In this document: positions 8,693 through 17,663 of the stretch, piece after piece
Layout: the number at the start of each line of letters is the position of its first letter
Position numbering within the stretch: the first letter of the stretch is position 1
Assembly (NCBI RefSeq): GCF_001428405.1
Contig: NZ_LMSL01000023.1
Coordinates: 40,004 to 104,003, forward strand
From: Frateuria sp. Soil773
Lineage (GTDB): Bacteria > Pseudomonadota > Gammaproteobacteria > Xanthomonadales > Rhodanobacteraceae
Reading direction: 5' to 3'
Length of the DNA stretch: 64,000 bases
Made by a program: the position numbers and the translations under genes
Notes under the pieces: model-generated
Database searches by the model: none
What the model was told of the DNA's origin: nothing
Seen by the model: only the letters and a program-made list of their open reading frames with translations

Positions 8693-9684
8693 ACGCCGCG
8701 GTGAACGGCCTGGAACAGTCGGTGGGGATCAGCTATTTCGGCAAGCTCCCCACGCGCGGCGACTTCGTCAAGGCGACCGACAACCACCAGTTGATCTCGA
8801 TCCTCGACCGCTGGGTCGGCCAGGGCATCGAACTGCTCGCCCAGGACGTCGCCTGGAAGCAGTTGTACGACGGCGGCGTGCCGATGCACTTCGCCTTCAT
8901 GGGCTCGCGCAGCAAGGCGGTGATCGCCGGCCACCTGCTGCCCAGCCAGGACGCCTCCGGCCGCCGCTTTCCGTTCATCGCGGCGGCCTCGATGGAGGTG
9001 GCGCAGCCGCTGCGCTTCATCGCGCGCAGCCCGCTCGGCTTCTCGCGCCTGTACGCGCGCCTGCAACGCGAGGCCCACCAGGCGCGCCACGCGCCGGACC
9101 CGGGGGAAACGCTGCAGAACCTCGCCAGCCAGCGCATCGGCGTGAATACCCATGCCGATGCGCTGGAGCCGGCGTTCCAGGATTTCCTGGAAATGCAGTC
9201 GATCGGCTCGCTCGAATCGCTAATCGCGGCCAGCGGGCACGCGGTTTCGGTGCGGCGCATCCTGATCGCGCTGGGCATCCTGCTGCAGCCGGTGCTGGGC
9301 GGCGGCGCCGGCCGGCTCGGCAAGGGCCTCACCCTGCCGCTGCCGCAGGACCCGATGTACCGCAGCCTGGTCGCCACTTTCTGGCTGGACCTGGTCTCCG
9401 GCTTCCTCGGCCGGGCCGACTTCGAGCTGCTCACCCTGGTCAAGGACGGCCCGGCGCCCACGCTCACCATCGGCTTCAACGGCGCCCAGGGGCGCAGCCT
9501 GCAGGCGATGTTCGACCGCAGCGTCGACGAAGAGGAAAACATCCTGCTGGACGACCCCGACTGGGCCGACGACCACGCCGACGACGACTACGCCTTGAAG
9601 AAACTGTCCAGCTACACCGGCCAGGAAGGGCTGTCGCTGCGCACCGCGCGCGACACCTTCCGCGAAACCTTTTTGGGAGCCTGA
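8689..9684 (+). CDS. tagF: TagF-family type VI secretion regulator
   Basis: 331 aa from a GTG that overlaps the tssM stop (GTGA); a second in-frame GTG at 8701 is possible. The N-terminus shows the family hallmark YFGKLPTRGDFVK. TagF acts in the cytoplasm as a post-translational repressor of T6SS firing, often through Fha, in species where it has been studied. The domain covers about residues 8-230, with an acidic C-terminal tail (EEENILLDDPDWADDHADDD). No PppA phosphatase domain is fused. Tight overlap with tssM implies translational coupling. Confidence 0.85.
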   Translation: MNAAVNGLEQSVGISYFGKLPTRGDFVKATDNHQLISILDRWVGQGIELLAQDVAWKQLYDGGVPMHFAFMGSRSKAVIAGHLLPSQDASGRRFPFIAAASMEVAQPLRFIARSPLGFSRLYARLQREAHQARHAPDPGETLQNLASQRIGVNTHADALEPAFQDFLEMQSIGSLESLIAASGHAVSVRRILIALGILLQPVLGGGAGRLGKGLTLPLPQDPMYRSLVATFWLDLVSGFLGRADFELLTLVKDGPAPTLTIGFNGAQGRSLQAMFDRSVDEEENILLDDPDWADDHADDDYALKKLSSYTGQEGLSLRTARDTFRETFLGA

Positions 9685-9687
9685 CCC

Positions 9688-10470
9688 ATGCGCATCCGAT
9701 CCGCCGCCCTGCTCGCCCTGCTCCTCGCCGGCACGGCCGCCGGCGTCCCGGCCGCTGCCGACGGCACCGCCGCCGGCAACGACAAGGTGGTCGTCAGCGG
9801 CACCTTGCCGAGCGAGGCGGTCAAGGCGCAGATCCTGGCCAAGCTGCGCGAGATGTACGGCGCCGACAAGGTGGTCGATCGCGCCGAGGTCAGCAACGTG
9901 GTCGCCCCGGGCAACTGGGAGCAGTACGTCACCGCCATGCTCGACGCCAACCTCAAGCAGGTCAGCCACGGCCAGCTCAAGGTCGAGGGCAACGAGATCC
10001 GCATCAGCGGCGAGGTGCCCAACGAGTACCAGCGCCAGCAGGTGCCCAGCCAGCTGGCGGCGCATTTCAACGGCACGTACCATATCCATCCGGACCTGCG
10101 CATCGGTACCTCCGACCAGCAGGTGCTGGACCAGGCGCTGGCCAACCGGGTGGTCGAGTTCGAGAGCGGCAGCGCGATCCTCACGCCGCGCGGCCGCCTG
10201 GTGCTGGACGAGATGGCCGCGGCGATCGTGAAGCTGCAGGACCCGAAGATCGCCATCGTCGGCAACACCGACAGCTCCGGCAACCGCGCGGCCAACATCC
10301 AGCTCAGCCTGGCCCGCGCCGCCGCGGTGCGCGACTACCTGGCCGGCAAGCGGATCCCGGTGGCGAGCATGACGGTGAGCGGCAACGGCCCGGACCAGCC
10401 CATCGCCGACAACGCCACCGAGCAGGGCCGCGCGCGCAACCGGCGCATCGATTTCAAGATCCTGCGCTGA
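9688..10470 (+). CDS. OmpA-family peptidoglycan-binding protein of the T6SS locus
   Basis: 260 aa. An N-terminal signal peptide (about 1-27, ALLALLLAGTAAGVPAAA) sends it to the periplasm. Residues about 30-125 contain two BON-like stretches (VVVSGTLPSEAVKAQILAKL and LKVEGNEIRISGEV). The C-terminal OmpA domain (about 145-258) has VVEFESGSAILTP, the peptidoglycan-contacting NTDSSGN and the terminal GRARNRRIDF helix. Such proteins tether the T6SS membrane complex or outer membrane to the cell wall, as TagL does. Four bases separate it from tagF, so it is probably the last gene of this operon. No TssL/DotU domain is fused. Confidence 0.85.
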   Translation: MRIRSAALLALLLAGTAAGVPAAADGTAAGNDKVVVSGTLPSEAVKAQILAKLREMYGADKVVDRAEVSNVVAPGNWEQYVTAMLDANLKQVSHGQLKVEGNEIRISGEVPNEYQRQQVPSQLAAHFNGTYHIHPDLRIGTSDQQVLDQALANRVVEFESGSAILTPRGRLVLDEMAAAIVKLQDPKIAIVGNTDSSGNRAANIQLSLARAAAVRDYLAGKRIPVASMTVSGNGPDQPIADNATEQGRARNRRIDFKILR

Positions 10471-10490
10471 GACTCGGAGACTGCTCAAAG

Positions 10491-10885
10491 TCTCCCAGGC
10501 ATCCCCCTGAAACGTCATCCCGGCGGCTCTAAACGGCCGAAGGGCCGGTCAAGCCGGAACCCAGAGCTTCTAGGTTTGGGGGAAGAGAAAGTCGCTGGAT
10601 TCCTGCTCTTGCCCCCCCCCCTTTTCGGGGTTCGCAGGAATGACGAGCGGGGAGCGTGGGGGGATTCCAGTCTCCCAGGTATCCCCCTACGAAGCGTCAT
10701 CCCAGCGAAGGCTGGGATCCAGTGCCTCTAGGTTTTAGGGAAGGGAAAAGTCGCCGGATGACCAGCCCCTCGGCTGTTGAAAAGCGCGCCCAGCTCGACC
10801 GGCCCTGCGACCGTTGAGAGTTGCAGGAATGACGAGCGGAGAGCGTGAGGGGAGCCAGTCCGACCGGGAGACTTTGAACAGGCTC
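10491..10885. repeat. Two tandem copies of a ~180-210 bp dispersed intergenic repeat
   Basis: Copy 1 starts at 10491 and copy 2 at 10671, both opening with TCTCCCAGG[C/T]ATCCCCC followed by CGTCATCCC. Each ends in GGAATGACGAGCGG[A/G]GAGCG, and copy 2 is closed by GACTTTGAACAGGCTCT. Copy 2 also carries GGCTGTTGAAAAGCGC and a CCCAGCG-AAGG-CTGGG hairpin. The same unit appears in inverted orientation at 34003-34195 and in a shorter form at 17308-17532. It fills the gap between the T6SS operon and lpxK; no gene is evident. Confidence 0.8.
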
Positions 10886-11869
10886 TCAGCGCGACGGGCG
10901 CGCCTGCGCGATGCGCTGGCGCAGGGCCTCGTGGAAAGCGCGCGGCAGCTCCGCGCGCACTGGCACCCGCCACCAGTGCGGCTGCGCGAAGCGCTGGCAC
11001 TTGACGGCGTCCTTGTCGGTCATCAGCACCGGCAGGGCATCGCCGAAATCCAGGTCGCCCGGTGCGAACAGGTGGTGGTCGGGAAAGGCGTGTTCGATCA
11101 CCTCGATGCCCCGCTGGCGCAGGCTGTCGAAGAAGCGTTGCGGATGGCCGATCGCCGCCACCGCATGCACGCGCTCGCCGGCGAAGGCGGCGACGGGCTG
11201 GTGGTGGCCGTCGGCCAGGGCGCAGGCCTCGTCGCCCAGCAGCGCCATCGTATAGGCCCCCTCCAGCGCCGCCCCGTTGCAGACGCGCAGGTCGACCGCC
11301 CGCAGCCGCTGCAGCGGCTCGCGCAGGGGGCCGGCCGGCAGCAGCCTTTGGTTGCCGAAGCGGCGCACGCCATCGATCACGCAGATCTCCACGTCGCGCG
11401 CGAGCCGGTAGTGCTGCAGGCCGTCGTCGGCGACCACCACGTCGCAGCCGGCGTCGAGCAGCAGCCGCGCCGCCGCCGGGCGGTCGCGCCCCACCGCCAC
11501 CGGCACGCCGCCGCCGCGCAGCAGGCAAGGCTCGTCGCCGAACTGCTGCGGATCGGGTGCCTCGCCCAGCAGCGCGGGCTCGCGCTGGCGCCCGCCGTAG
11601 CCGCGGCTGACCACGCCGGGGCGCAAGCCGTGTCCGCGCAGGTCCTCGACGATCGCCAGCGTGAGCGGCGTCTTGCCGGTGCCGCCCACCGTGATGTTGC
11701 CGACCACCACCACCGGCACCGGCAGGCGCTCGCTGCGCAGCCAGCCGAGGCGATACAGGCGCCGGCGCAGCCGGACCACGCCGCCGTAGAGGAACGCCAG
11801 CGCCCCGGCCCACCAGGGCGCGCGGCCGTTGCCGTACCAGGAGGCTTCCAGCGTGTCGGCCAGCGCCAC
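10886..11869 (-). CDS. lpxK: Tetraacyldisaccharide 4'-kinase
   Basis: 327 aa, GTG start 10 bases after the msbA stop. LpxK phosphorylates the 4' position of the lipid A disaccharide at the inner membrane. The N-terminus has a membrane-associated helix (WWAGALAFLYGGVVRLRRRLY) followed by the inverted-topology Walker A GNITVGGTGKTP (about residues 57-68). Later come GVVSRGYGG and VVADDGLQHYRL, all diagnostic. It completes the msbA-lpxK pair, coupling lipid A synthesis to transport. Confidence 0.95.
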   Translation of the reverse strand: MALADTLEASWYGNGRAPWWAGALAFLYGGVVRLRRRLYRLGWLRSERLPVPVVVVGNITVGGTGKTPLTLAIVEDLRGHGLRPGVVSRGYGGRQREPALLGEAPDPQQFGDEPCLLRGGGVPVAVGRDRPAAARLLLDAGCDVVVADDGLQHYRLARDVEICVIDGVRRFGNQRLLPAGPLREPLQRLRAVDLRVCNGAALEGAYTMALLGDEACALADGHHQPVAAFAGERVHAVAAIGHPQRFFDSLRQRGIEVIEHAFPDHHLFAPGDLDFGDALPVLMTDKDAVKCQRFAQPHWWRVPVRAELPRAFHEALRQRIAQARPSR

Positions 11870-11879
11870 CGCGGCGGCC

Positions 11880-13649
11880 TCAGTCGCCGGCCGGCTCGTG
11901 GAATTGCATGCGGTGCAAGGCGGCGTAGTGCCCGTTCGCCGCCAGCAGTTCGGCGTGCGTGCCGCGCTCGACGATGCGGCCCTGGTCCATCACCGCGATC
12001 TGGTCGGCGCCCTCGATGGTGGACAGCCGGTGGGCGATCACCAGCGTGGTGCGGTTCAGCATCAGCTTCTGCAGCGCCTGCTGGATCAGCCGCTCCGACT
12101 CGGTGTCCAGCGCGCTGGTGGCCTCGTCCAGCACCAGGATCGGCGCGTTCTTCAGGATCGCCCGGGCGATCGCGATGCGCTGGCGCTGGCCGCCGGAAAG
12201 CAGGTTGCCGCTCTCGCCGATCTCGTTGTGGATGCCCTTGGGCAACTTGGCGATGAACTCCATGGCGTTGGCCGCCTCGGCCGCGGCGACGATCTCCGCC
12301 TCGCTCGCGCCGGCCAGTTCGCCGTAGGCGATGTTGCTGGCCACGGTGCCCTCGAACAGCACCACGCTCTGCCCCACCCAGGCGATCTGCCGGCGCAGCG
12401 AGGCCAGCGTGTAGTCGGCGATGTCGTGGCCGTCGACCAGGATGCGCCCCTCGTTCGGTGCGTAGAATCGCGGCAGCAGGCTGACCAGGCTGGTCTTGCC
12501 GCTGCCCGAGCGCCCCACCACGGCGGTGACCGAGCCGGCGGGACACGCCAGGTCGATGCCGTGCAGCACCGCCGCCGTCGTGTTCTCGTAGGTGAGGCCC
12601 ACGTGCTCGAAGCGGATATCGCCGCGGCTGCGCTCCAGCACGCGGCTGCCGCTGTCACGTTCCGGCGGCAGGTCGATGACGGCGAAGAGATCCTCGGCGG
12701 CGGACACGCCGCGCTGGATGTCGGCCTGCACGTTGGTCAGGCGCTTGAGCGGGGTCATCAGCCCGGCCATGGCGAAGATCACCGTGGTGTAGGTGCCGGC
12801 GGTCATGCTCTCCATCTGGAAGGGGCGCGTCGCCAGCCAGATGATCGCGGCCAGCGCCAGCGCCGCGGTGGCCTGCACCATCGCGCCGGACAGCGCGCTG
12901 GTCGAGGAGATCTTGAGGTTGAACTGCGCCGTGCGCTCGGCCACTTCGTCGAAGCGCTGCTGCTCGACGGCCTGCGCGCCGTAGATGCGCACCTCGCGGT
13001 GCCCTTCCACCACTTCCTTGACCGACCCGGCCACCGAGCCCATGGTGTTCTGCACGCGCTTGCTGATGCGGCGGTAGCGGCGGCTGATCCAGGTGACCAC
13101 GCCGATCACGGTGGGCACCATCACCAGCAGCGCCAGCGTCAGATAGGCGCTGGCCAGCAGCATGTTGCCGATCAGCCCGACCACCACCAGGCCATCCTGC
13201 AGCACCGACTTGAACGCCGTGGTGGACGCCTTGGCCACCTGGTCGGTAGTGTAGGTGATGCGCGAGATCTGCTGGCCCGAGGATTCGTTGGCGAAACGCG
13301 GCACCGGCAGGCGCAGGTAGCTGGCGAACACGTCCTTGCGGATGTCCTGCACCACGTTGCGGCTGAGCAGGCCCATGCCGTAGTCGGAATAGTACGAGGT
13401 GAAGAAGCGCACCACCGCCAATGCCACGATGCCGATCGGCAGCCAGAAGATGGTCCAGGGGTCCTTGTCCACGAACAGGCCGTCGATCATCGGCTTGATC
13501 GCGCGCACGAACAGGGTCAGGCACAGCGCGTCCACGATCATCGCCAGTATGGTGCCGACGCCGGCCCAGCGGTAGGGCAGCAGGTAGCTCAGCAGGCGGC
13601 GGTAGACCTGCCAGGTCTGCATCCAGTCGATACGGCTTTTCTTGCTCAC
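11880..13649 (-). CDS. msbA: Lipid A export ATP-binding/permease protein MsbA
   Basis: 589 aa, a half-size ABC exporter. Six transmembrane helices occupy about residues 20-310; the ATPase domain follows with Walker A GRSGSGKTS (about 379), Q-loop WVGQ, signature LSGGQRQRIAIARAI and Walker B ILVLDEATSALD. MsbA flips core-lipid A across the inner membrane. GTG start overlaps the exbD stop by four bases (GTGA), implying translational coupling. The downstream lpxK gene is its usual partner. Confidence 0.95.
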   Translation of the reverse strand: MSKKSRIDWMQTWQVYRRLLSYLLPYRWAGVGTILAMIVDALCLTLFVRAIKPMIDGLFVDKDPWTIFWLPIGIVALAVVRFFTSYYSDYGMGLLSRNVVQDIRKDVFASYLRLPVPRFANESSGQQISRITYTTDQVAKASTTAFKSVLQDGLVVVGLIGNMLLASAYLTLALLVMVPTVIGVVTWISRRYRRISKRVQNTMGSVAGSVKEVVEGHREVRIYGAQAVEQQRFDEVAERTAQFNLKISSTSALSGAMVQATAALALAAIIWLATRPFQMESMTAGTYTTVIFAMAGLMTPLKRLTNVQADIQRGVSAAEDLFAVIDLPPERDSGSRVLERSRGDIRFEHVGLTYENTTAAVLHGIDLACPAGSVTAVVGRSGSGKTSLVSLLPRFYAPNEGRILVDGHDIADYTLASLRRQIAWVGQSVVLFEGTVASNIAYGELAGASEAEIVAAAEAANAMEFIAKLPKGIHNEIGESGNLLSGGQRQRIAIARAILKNAPILVLDEATSALDTESERLIQQALQKLMLNRTTLVIAHRLSTIEGADQIAVMDQGRIVERGTHAELLAANGHYAALHRMQFHEPAGD

Positions 13650-14074
13650 CGTGCGTCCGCCCTGGCTGGCGTCGTCGCGATGGAGAGCCGGGTGAAGCCG
13701 AGCTGCCCCAGCGCATCCATCGCGGTCACTACGTCCTGGTGCGGCGTCATCGCGTCGGCGCGGATCGTCACCTGGCGGTCGCGGTCCTCGCCGGCGACGC
13801 GCGCGATCGCCTGCTTGAGCGGGTCGATCCCCTCGCCCAGCACCTCGTCGCTGCCCACGTAGTAGCGGCCGTCGCGGTCGATCATCACGGTGAGCGCGGG
13901 CGCCTGCATGTCGCGGTCCTCGGTGCTGGCCTTGGGCAGGGTCACCTGCATGCGCGAATGCTGCACGAAGGTGGTGGTCAGCACGAAGAACATGAGCAGG
14001 GTCAGCAGCACGTCGATCAACGAAATCACGTTGATCTCGAAATCGTCCTGGCGGCGGTCGTTGCCTATGCGCAT
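13646..14074 (-). CDS. exbD: ExbD/TolR-family energy transducer
   Basis: 142 aa. One membrane helix near the N-terminus (about 17-36, VISLIDVLLTLLMFFVLTTTF) carries the conserved proton-conducting Asp in LIDVLLTLLMFF; the C-terminal periplasmic domain follows. ExbD works with ExbB to convert proton motive force into motion for TonB-like partners. No tonB lies alongside; its place before msbA-lpxK is the arrangement seen in many gammaproteobacteria. Confidence 0.9.
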   Translation of the reverse strand: MRIGNDRRQDDFEINVISLIDVLLTLLMFFVLTTTFVQHSRMQVTLPKASTEDRDMQAPALTVMIDRDGRYYVGSDEVLGEGIDPLKQAIARVAGEDRDRQVTIRADAMTPHQDVVTAMDALGQLGFTRLSIATTPARADAR

Positions 14075-14081
14075 CGACGGC

Positions 14082-14750
14082 TCAGCCCGCGCTCGGCCCG
14101 ACGGCGGCGGCGGGCGCCGCCGCGCGGCGCGTGCGCGCCGGGGCCGGCGCGGACACCGTCAGGTCGTCCAGCAGGGCGATGGCCTGCTTCTCCATCTCCA
14201 CGCAGTAGCCGGCCACCCGCGAACGGAAGTAGCGATGCAGCACGTATGCGGGAATCGCCACGATCAGGCCCGAGGCGGTGCAGATCAGCGCCTCGCCGAT
14301 GCCACCGGCCATCTTGGTCGGGTCGGCCATGCCGCCGCCCATCACCTGCATGAACATGCGGATCAGGCCGATCACCGTGCCCAGCAGGCCCAGCAGCGGG
14401 CCGATCAGCGCGATCGTGCCGAGCGTGTTGAGAAAGCGCTCCATCCGGTGCACCACGTGCCGGCCGGTGTCCTCGATGCGCTCCTTGATCTGCTCGCGCG
14501 GGCGGTTGCGCACGGCCAGCGCGGAAGCGAGCAGTTCGCCCAGCGGCGAGCCCTGCGCCAGCGTCTCCAGATGGCCCGGATCGAGCTGGCCGGCGCGCGC
14601 CCACTGGCGCACCTCCTCGCCCAGCCCGGGCGGCAGCACCACGCTGCGGCGCAGGGTCAGGCAGCGCTCCAGCACGATCGCCAGGGCCACCGCCGAACAG
14701 ATCAGGATCGGCAGCATCGCCCATCCGCCAGCCATCAGGATTTCAAGCAC
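14082..14750 (-). CDS. exbB: ExbB/TolQ-family proton channel protein
   Basis: 222 aa from GTG 14750, chosen because GGGAG lies five bases upstream and the protein then opens with the family pattern xLEILMAGGWAMLPILxCS; a longer frame from ATG 14792 is possible. Three membrane helices are visible: residues 7-28, about 105-130 and about 145-165, with GPLLGLLGTVIGLIRMF and the TASGLIVAIPAY segment typical of MotA/TolQ/ExbB channels. An Ala/Arg-rich tail ends the protein. exbD follows 7 bases later. Confidence 0.9.
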   Translation of the reverse strand: MLEILMAGGWAMLPILICSAVALAIVLERCLTLRRSVVLPPGLGEEVRQWARAGQLDPGHLETLAQGSPLGELLASALAVRNRPREQIKERIEDTGRHVVHRMERFLNTLGTIALIGPLLGLLGTVIGLIRMFMQVMGGGMADPTKMAGGIGEALICTASGLIVAIPAYVLHRYFRSRVAGYCVEMEKQAIALLDDLTVSAPAPARTRRAAAPAAAVGPSAG

Positions 14751-14853
14751 GACGACTCCCGCGCTCCGCAGCTTGTGGAAAGCGCGCATCATAGCAGTCC
14801 GGCCCGGCGGTTCCGCGGCACCGGTGGCAGTTGCGGCAGCGCGCCGCCGGTGC

Positions 14854-17193
14854 CTATTCGCGCCAGTAGCGCGGCCGGCGCCGGCGCCAGGCATGCGCCG
14901 CGTGCGGCGCGTCGTCGACCGGAAACTCCAGTTGGATCGCGCCGCTGTCCGCCGTGTTCAGCAGCGGCACGCCCGCCGCGGCGTAGCGCTGCACCACCCG
15001 CGGGTGCGGATGCCCGAAGCGGTTCAGCCAGCCGGCCGAGACCACCGCCAGTCCCGGCCGCACGTCCGCGATGAAGGCCGCGCCGGACGAACTGCGGCTG
15101 CCGTGGTGCGGCACCAGCATCACCGTGTTCCCGTCGCGGCCGGGCCCGAGCGCCGCGGCCACCTGCGGCTCGACGCGGCGGCCGATGTCGCCGGTCAGCA
15201 GCAGCCGCCCGCCGCGGCCCTGCACCAGCAGCACGCAGGAGCGGTCGTTGTTCCGCGCCGCGGCGGCACCGGCTTCCGGAAACAGCACCCGGAAATCCAC
15301 CCCGTCCCACCGCCATGCCTGCCCGGCCGCGCAGGCGCGCATCGGCAGCGGCATGCGCTCCGGCTCGCCGGCATAACGCCGCGCCAGCGGGAAGGCGGCC
15401 GCGACGGCGGGCGCGCCGCCGGCGTGGTCGTTGTCGGCATGGCTGACCATCAGCACGTCCAGCCGGCGCAGGCCCAGCGCATGGATCGACGGCAGCACCA
15501 CCGCGCTTCCCAGGTCGTAGCCGGAGGGATACGCGGCCCCCGCGTCGTACAGCAACGTGTGGCCGCGAGTGTGCACCAGCACCGACAATCCCTGCCCCAC
15601 GTCCAATACCCAGGCCTGGAACGCGCCGTCGTCCGGCACCGTGCGCCACGGCACCGCCAGCGGCAGGAACAGCAGCGGCGCCAGGCTGCGCAGAGGCATC
15701 CCCGAAGGTGCGAACAGCCAGAGCGCACCGAGCATTGCCAGCAGCAGCGCCCACGGCTGCACCTCGGGCAGGTACCAGTGCGCCCCCGGCCACGTCGCCA
15801 TGCTCTCCAGCAGCCACCATTGGCCGTGCGCCAGCCAGCCGGACAGCCACCACAGCGGGGCGGCCGCCGGCGGGCACAGCAGGAGCAGCAGGGTCCCGGC
15901 CAGGGCGCACGGGACGATCACGAAGCTCACGAACGGCACGGCCACCAGGTTGGACAACGCCCCCACCAGCGACGCCTCGCCGAAGAACCACATCGTCAGC
16001 GGCAGCAGCGATACCGTCATCACCAGTTGCCCCATCGACAGCTCGTGCAGGAAGCCGCGCAGACCGGCGGGCCGTGCGGTCAGGCACAGCATCAGGAAGG
16101 CCACGCCCACGAACGACAGCCAGAAGCCTGCGCTCAGCGTCGACAGCGGATCGGCCAGCAGCAGCGCGACCAGGGCCAGCGCCAGCGGCTGCGCCCCGCC
16201 GCCGTGCCGGCGGCTGCAACGCGCGATCGCGACCACGGCGATCATCAGCAGGGTGCGCACGGTGGGCAGGCCCCAGCCGGCCAGCGCTCCGTACAGGCCC
16301 GCCGACGCCATCGCCGCCGCAGCCTGCGCCTGCAGCCTCGGCAATCGCAGCCCCCAGCGCGGGAACAGCCGGTAGCCCAGGCCGGCCAGCCACAGGCCGA
16401 ACACTGCGGCGACCCCGACGTGGAATCCCGAGATGGCGATCAGGTGCGACACGCCATTGGCCCGCGCCACGTTCCAGTCGTCCGGGCCGAGGCCGCGCGT
16501 GTCGCCGATCGAGAACGCCTGCAGCAGGGCCGCGTCGTGCGGGTCGCGCACGCGTGCTGCAATGCCCCGCGCCAGCCGGTCGCGCAGGCCGTCGAGGCAG
16601 AAGCCGGGCTGGCCGAGCGGGTGGTTCGACGGCCCCTCGCGCACATAGCCGCTCGCGGCGACGCGATGCTCCAGGGCCGAGCGTTCGCGGTCGGAACCGC
16701 CCGGATCGACCAGCCCTCGCGGCCGCTTGAGCCGTACCCGCAACCGCCAGCGCGAGCACGGCGGCAGGGGCAACGCGTGCCTGTACCAGTTCAGGTCGAG
16801 CCGGCCATGCAGGGCGACCGGCCGGCCGTCGAGCGTGGCCCGTTCGATCCGCAGCGCGAAACGGGTCGCGTCGCTACCCACCCGCGGCAGGTCGTCGAGC
16901 GTGCCGGTCACCTCGAAATCGCGGCCTTCGAGCGCGCGCGGCAGGCGCAGTTCCAGCGCCAGCGAACCGCGCCACATCGCCCATGCCGCGCCGAACAGCA
17001 GCACGGCCAGCCAGCTTGCTGCGGACGGCCAGCGCCGGAACGCACCGGCCGCGAGCAGGCCCAATGCAAGCAGGCCCGCCAGCCCCGACCATCCGCGCGG
17101 CGGCAGCCCGGGCAGCCATTGCACCAGCAGCACGCCAAGCAGCAGGGCCACGCCCGTACCTGTCGCGCCCGGCATCCTTGCCGTTTGCGCCAT
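14854..17193 (-). CDS. comEC: ComEC/Rec2 DNA uptake channel
   Basis: 779 aa. ComEC forms the inner-membrane pore for single-stranded DNA during natural transformation. An N-terminal membrane segment and DUF4131-like region (about 10-190) lead into the competence domain (about 225-480) with SIGDTRGL and VSHLIAISGFHVG, many membrane helices, and a C-terminal metallo-beta-lactamase domain (about 510-760) with VSHADNDHAGG, LLTGDIG and VPHHGSRSS. The full-length protein indicates a potentially transformable host. It lies about 100 bases upstream of exbB on the same strand. Confidence 0.93.
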   Translation of the reverse strand: MAQTARMPGATGTGVALLLGVLLVQWLPGLPPRGWSGLAGLLALGLLAAGAFRRWPSAASWLAVLLFGAAWAMWRGSLALELRLPRALEGRDFEVTGTLDDLPRVGSDATRFALRIERATLDGRPVALHGRLDLNWYRHALPLPPCSRWRLRVRLKRPRGLVDPGGSDRERSALEHRVAASGYVREGPSNHPLGQPGFCLDGLRDRLARGIAARVRDPHDAALLQAFSIGDTRGLGPDDWNVARANGVSHLIAISGFHVGVAAVFGLWLAGLGYRLFPRWGLRLPRLQAQAAAAMASAGLYGALAGWGLPTVRTLLMIAVVAIARCSRRHGGGAQPLALALVALLLADPLSTLSAGFWLSFVGVAFLMLCLTARPAGLRGFLHELSMGQLVMTVSLLPLTMWFFGEASLVGALSNLVAVPFVSFVIVPCALAGTLLLLLCPPAAAPLWWLSGWLAHGQWWLLESMATWPGAHWYLPEVQPWALLLAMLGALWLFAPSGMPLRSLAPLLFLPLAVPWRTVPDDGAFQAWVLDVGQGLSVLVHTRGHTLLYDAGAAYPSGYDLGSAVVLPSIHALGLRRLDVLMVSHADNDHAGGAPAVAAAFPLARRYAGEPERMPLPMRACAAGQAWRWDGVDFRVLFPEAGAAAARNNDRSCVLLVQGRGGRLLLTGDIGRRVEPQVAAALGPGRDGNTVMLVPHHGSRSSSGAAFIADVRPGLAVVSAGWLNRFGHPHPRVVQRYAAAGVPLLNTADSGAIQLEFPVDDAPHAAHAWRRRRPRYWRE

Positions 17194-17307
17194 GTCCTCG
17201 ATTCCAGTGCAACGTATCGGGACAGCCTAGCCGGGTCCGCGCATCGCGGAAGCCGAAAAACGTGTAGGCATACGTCCCGCAACGGCGGGTTGCCGCAAGC
17301 GGCCTCA

Positions 17308-17532
17308 GAGTCTGTTCACAGTTTCCAGATGTCCCGCCATGAGACGTCGTCCCAGCGGCTTTCAACGGCCGAAGGGCCGGTGAGCTTTGGAGCATCAAGT
17401 CACTGGATGACCAGCCCTTCGGCTGTTGAAAAGCGCTTCCTGCTTGACCAGCCCTTCGGCTGTTGAAAAGCGCCCCGCAGGAATAATGACGAGGAGACGG
17501 TTGGACCGACGAAAAGATCGTCAACAGGCCCG
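17308..17532. repeat. Degenerate copy of the dispersed intergenic repeat
   Basis: The gap between comEC and lolD (17194-17663) holds no recognisable gene. It opens with GAGTCTGTTCACAGTTTCC and ends with a GTCAACAGGCCC border, matching the outer ends of the units at 10491 and 34003. Inside, CCAGCCCTTCGGCTGTTGAA plus AAGCGC occurs twice (about 17411-17436 and 17448-17473), along with AACGGCCGAAGGGCCGGT and a broken GGAATAATGACGAG. Confidence 0.7.
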
Positions 17533-17663
17533 CAGAAAGAAAGTACCCACGGCCGCGCCATCGGCCGAGCCGACGAGCGATCCACGCGGAATTCCCGCCG
17601 ATACGCCCCCTGCCCCGTTCACGGCCAGCCTGCGCAGGGAAGGCAGGTTCGCCCGCGTTCGGA

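Noticed and set aside
5119-9684. Single 1521-codon frame that ends as TagF
   Set aside because: Only the last ~331 codons are TagF-like; the rest is the wrong frame of tssM. Not a TssM-TagF fusion.
9688-10470. TssL (DotU) with OmpA extension
   Set aside because: The N-terminus is a cleavable signal peptide followed by BON-like strands, with no DotU domain or membrane anchor.
11829-13862. 677-codon open frame opposite msbA and exbD
   Set aside because: Shadow of a GC-rich gene: composition is His/Arg/Gln/Gly-rich without domains, and the opposite strand encodes complete MsbA and ExbD.
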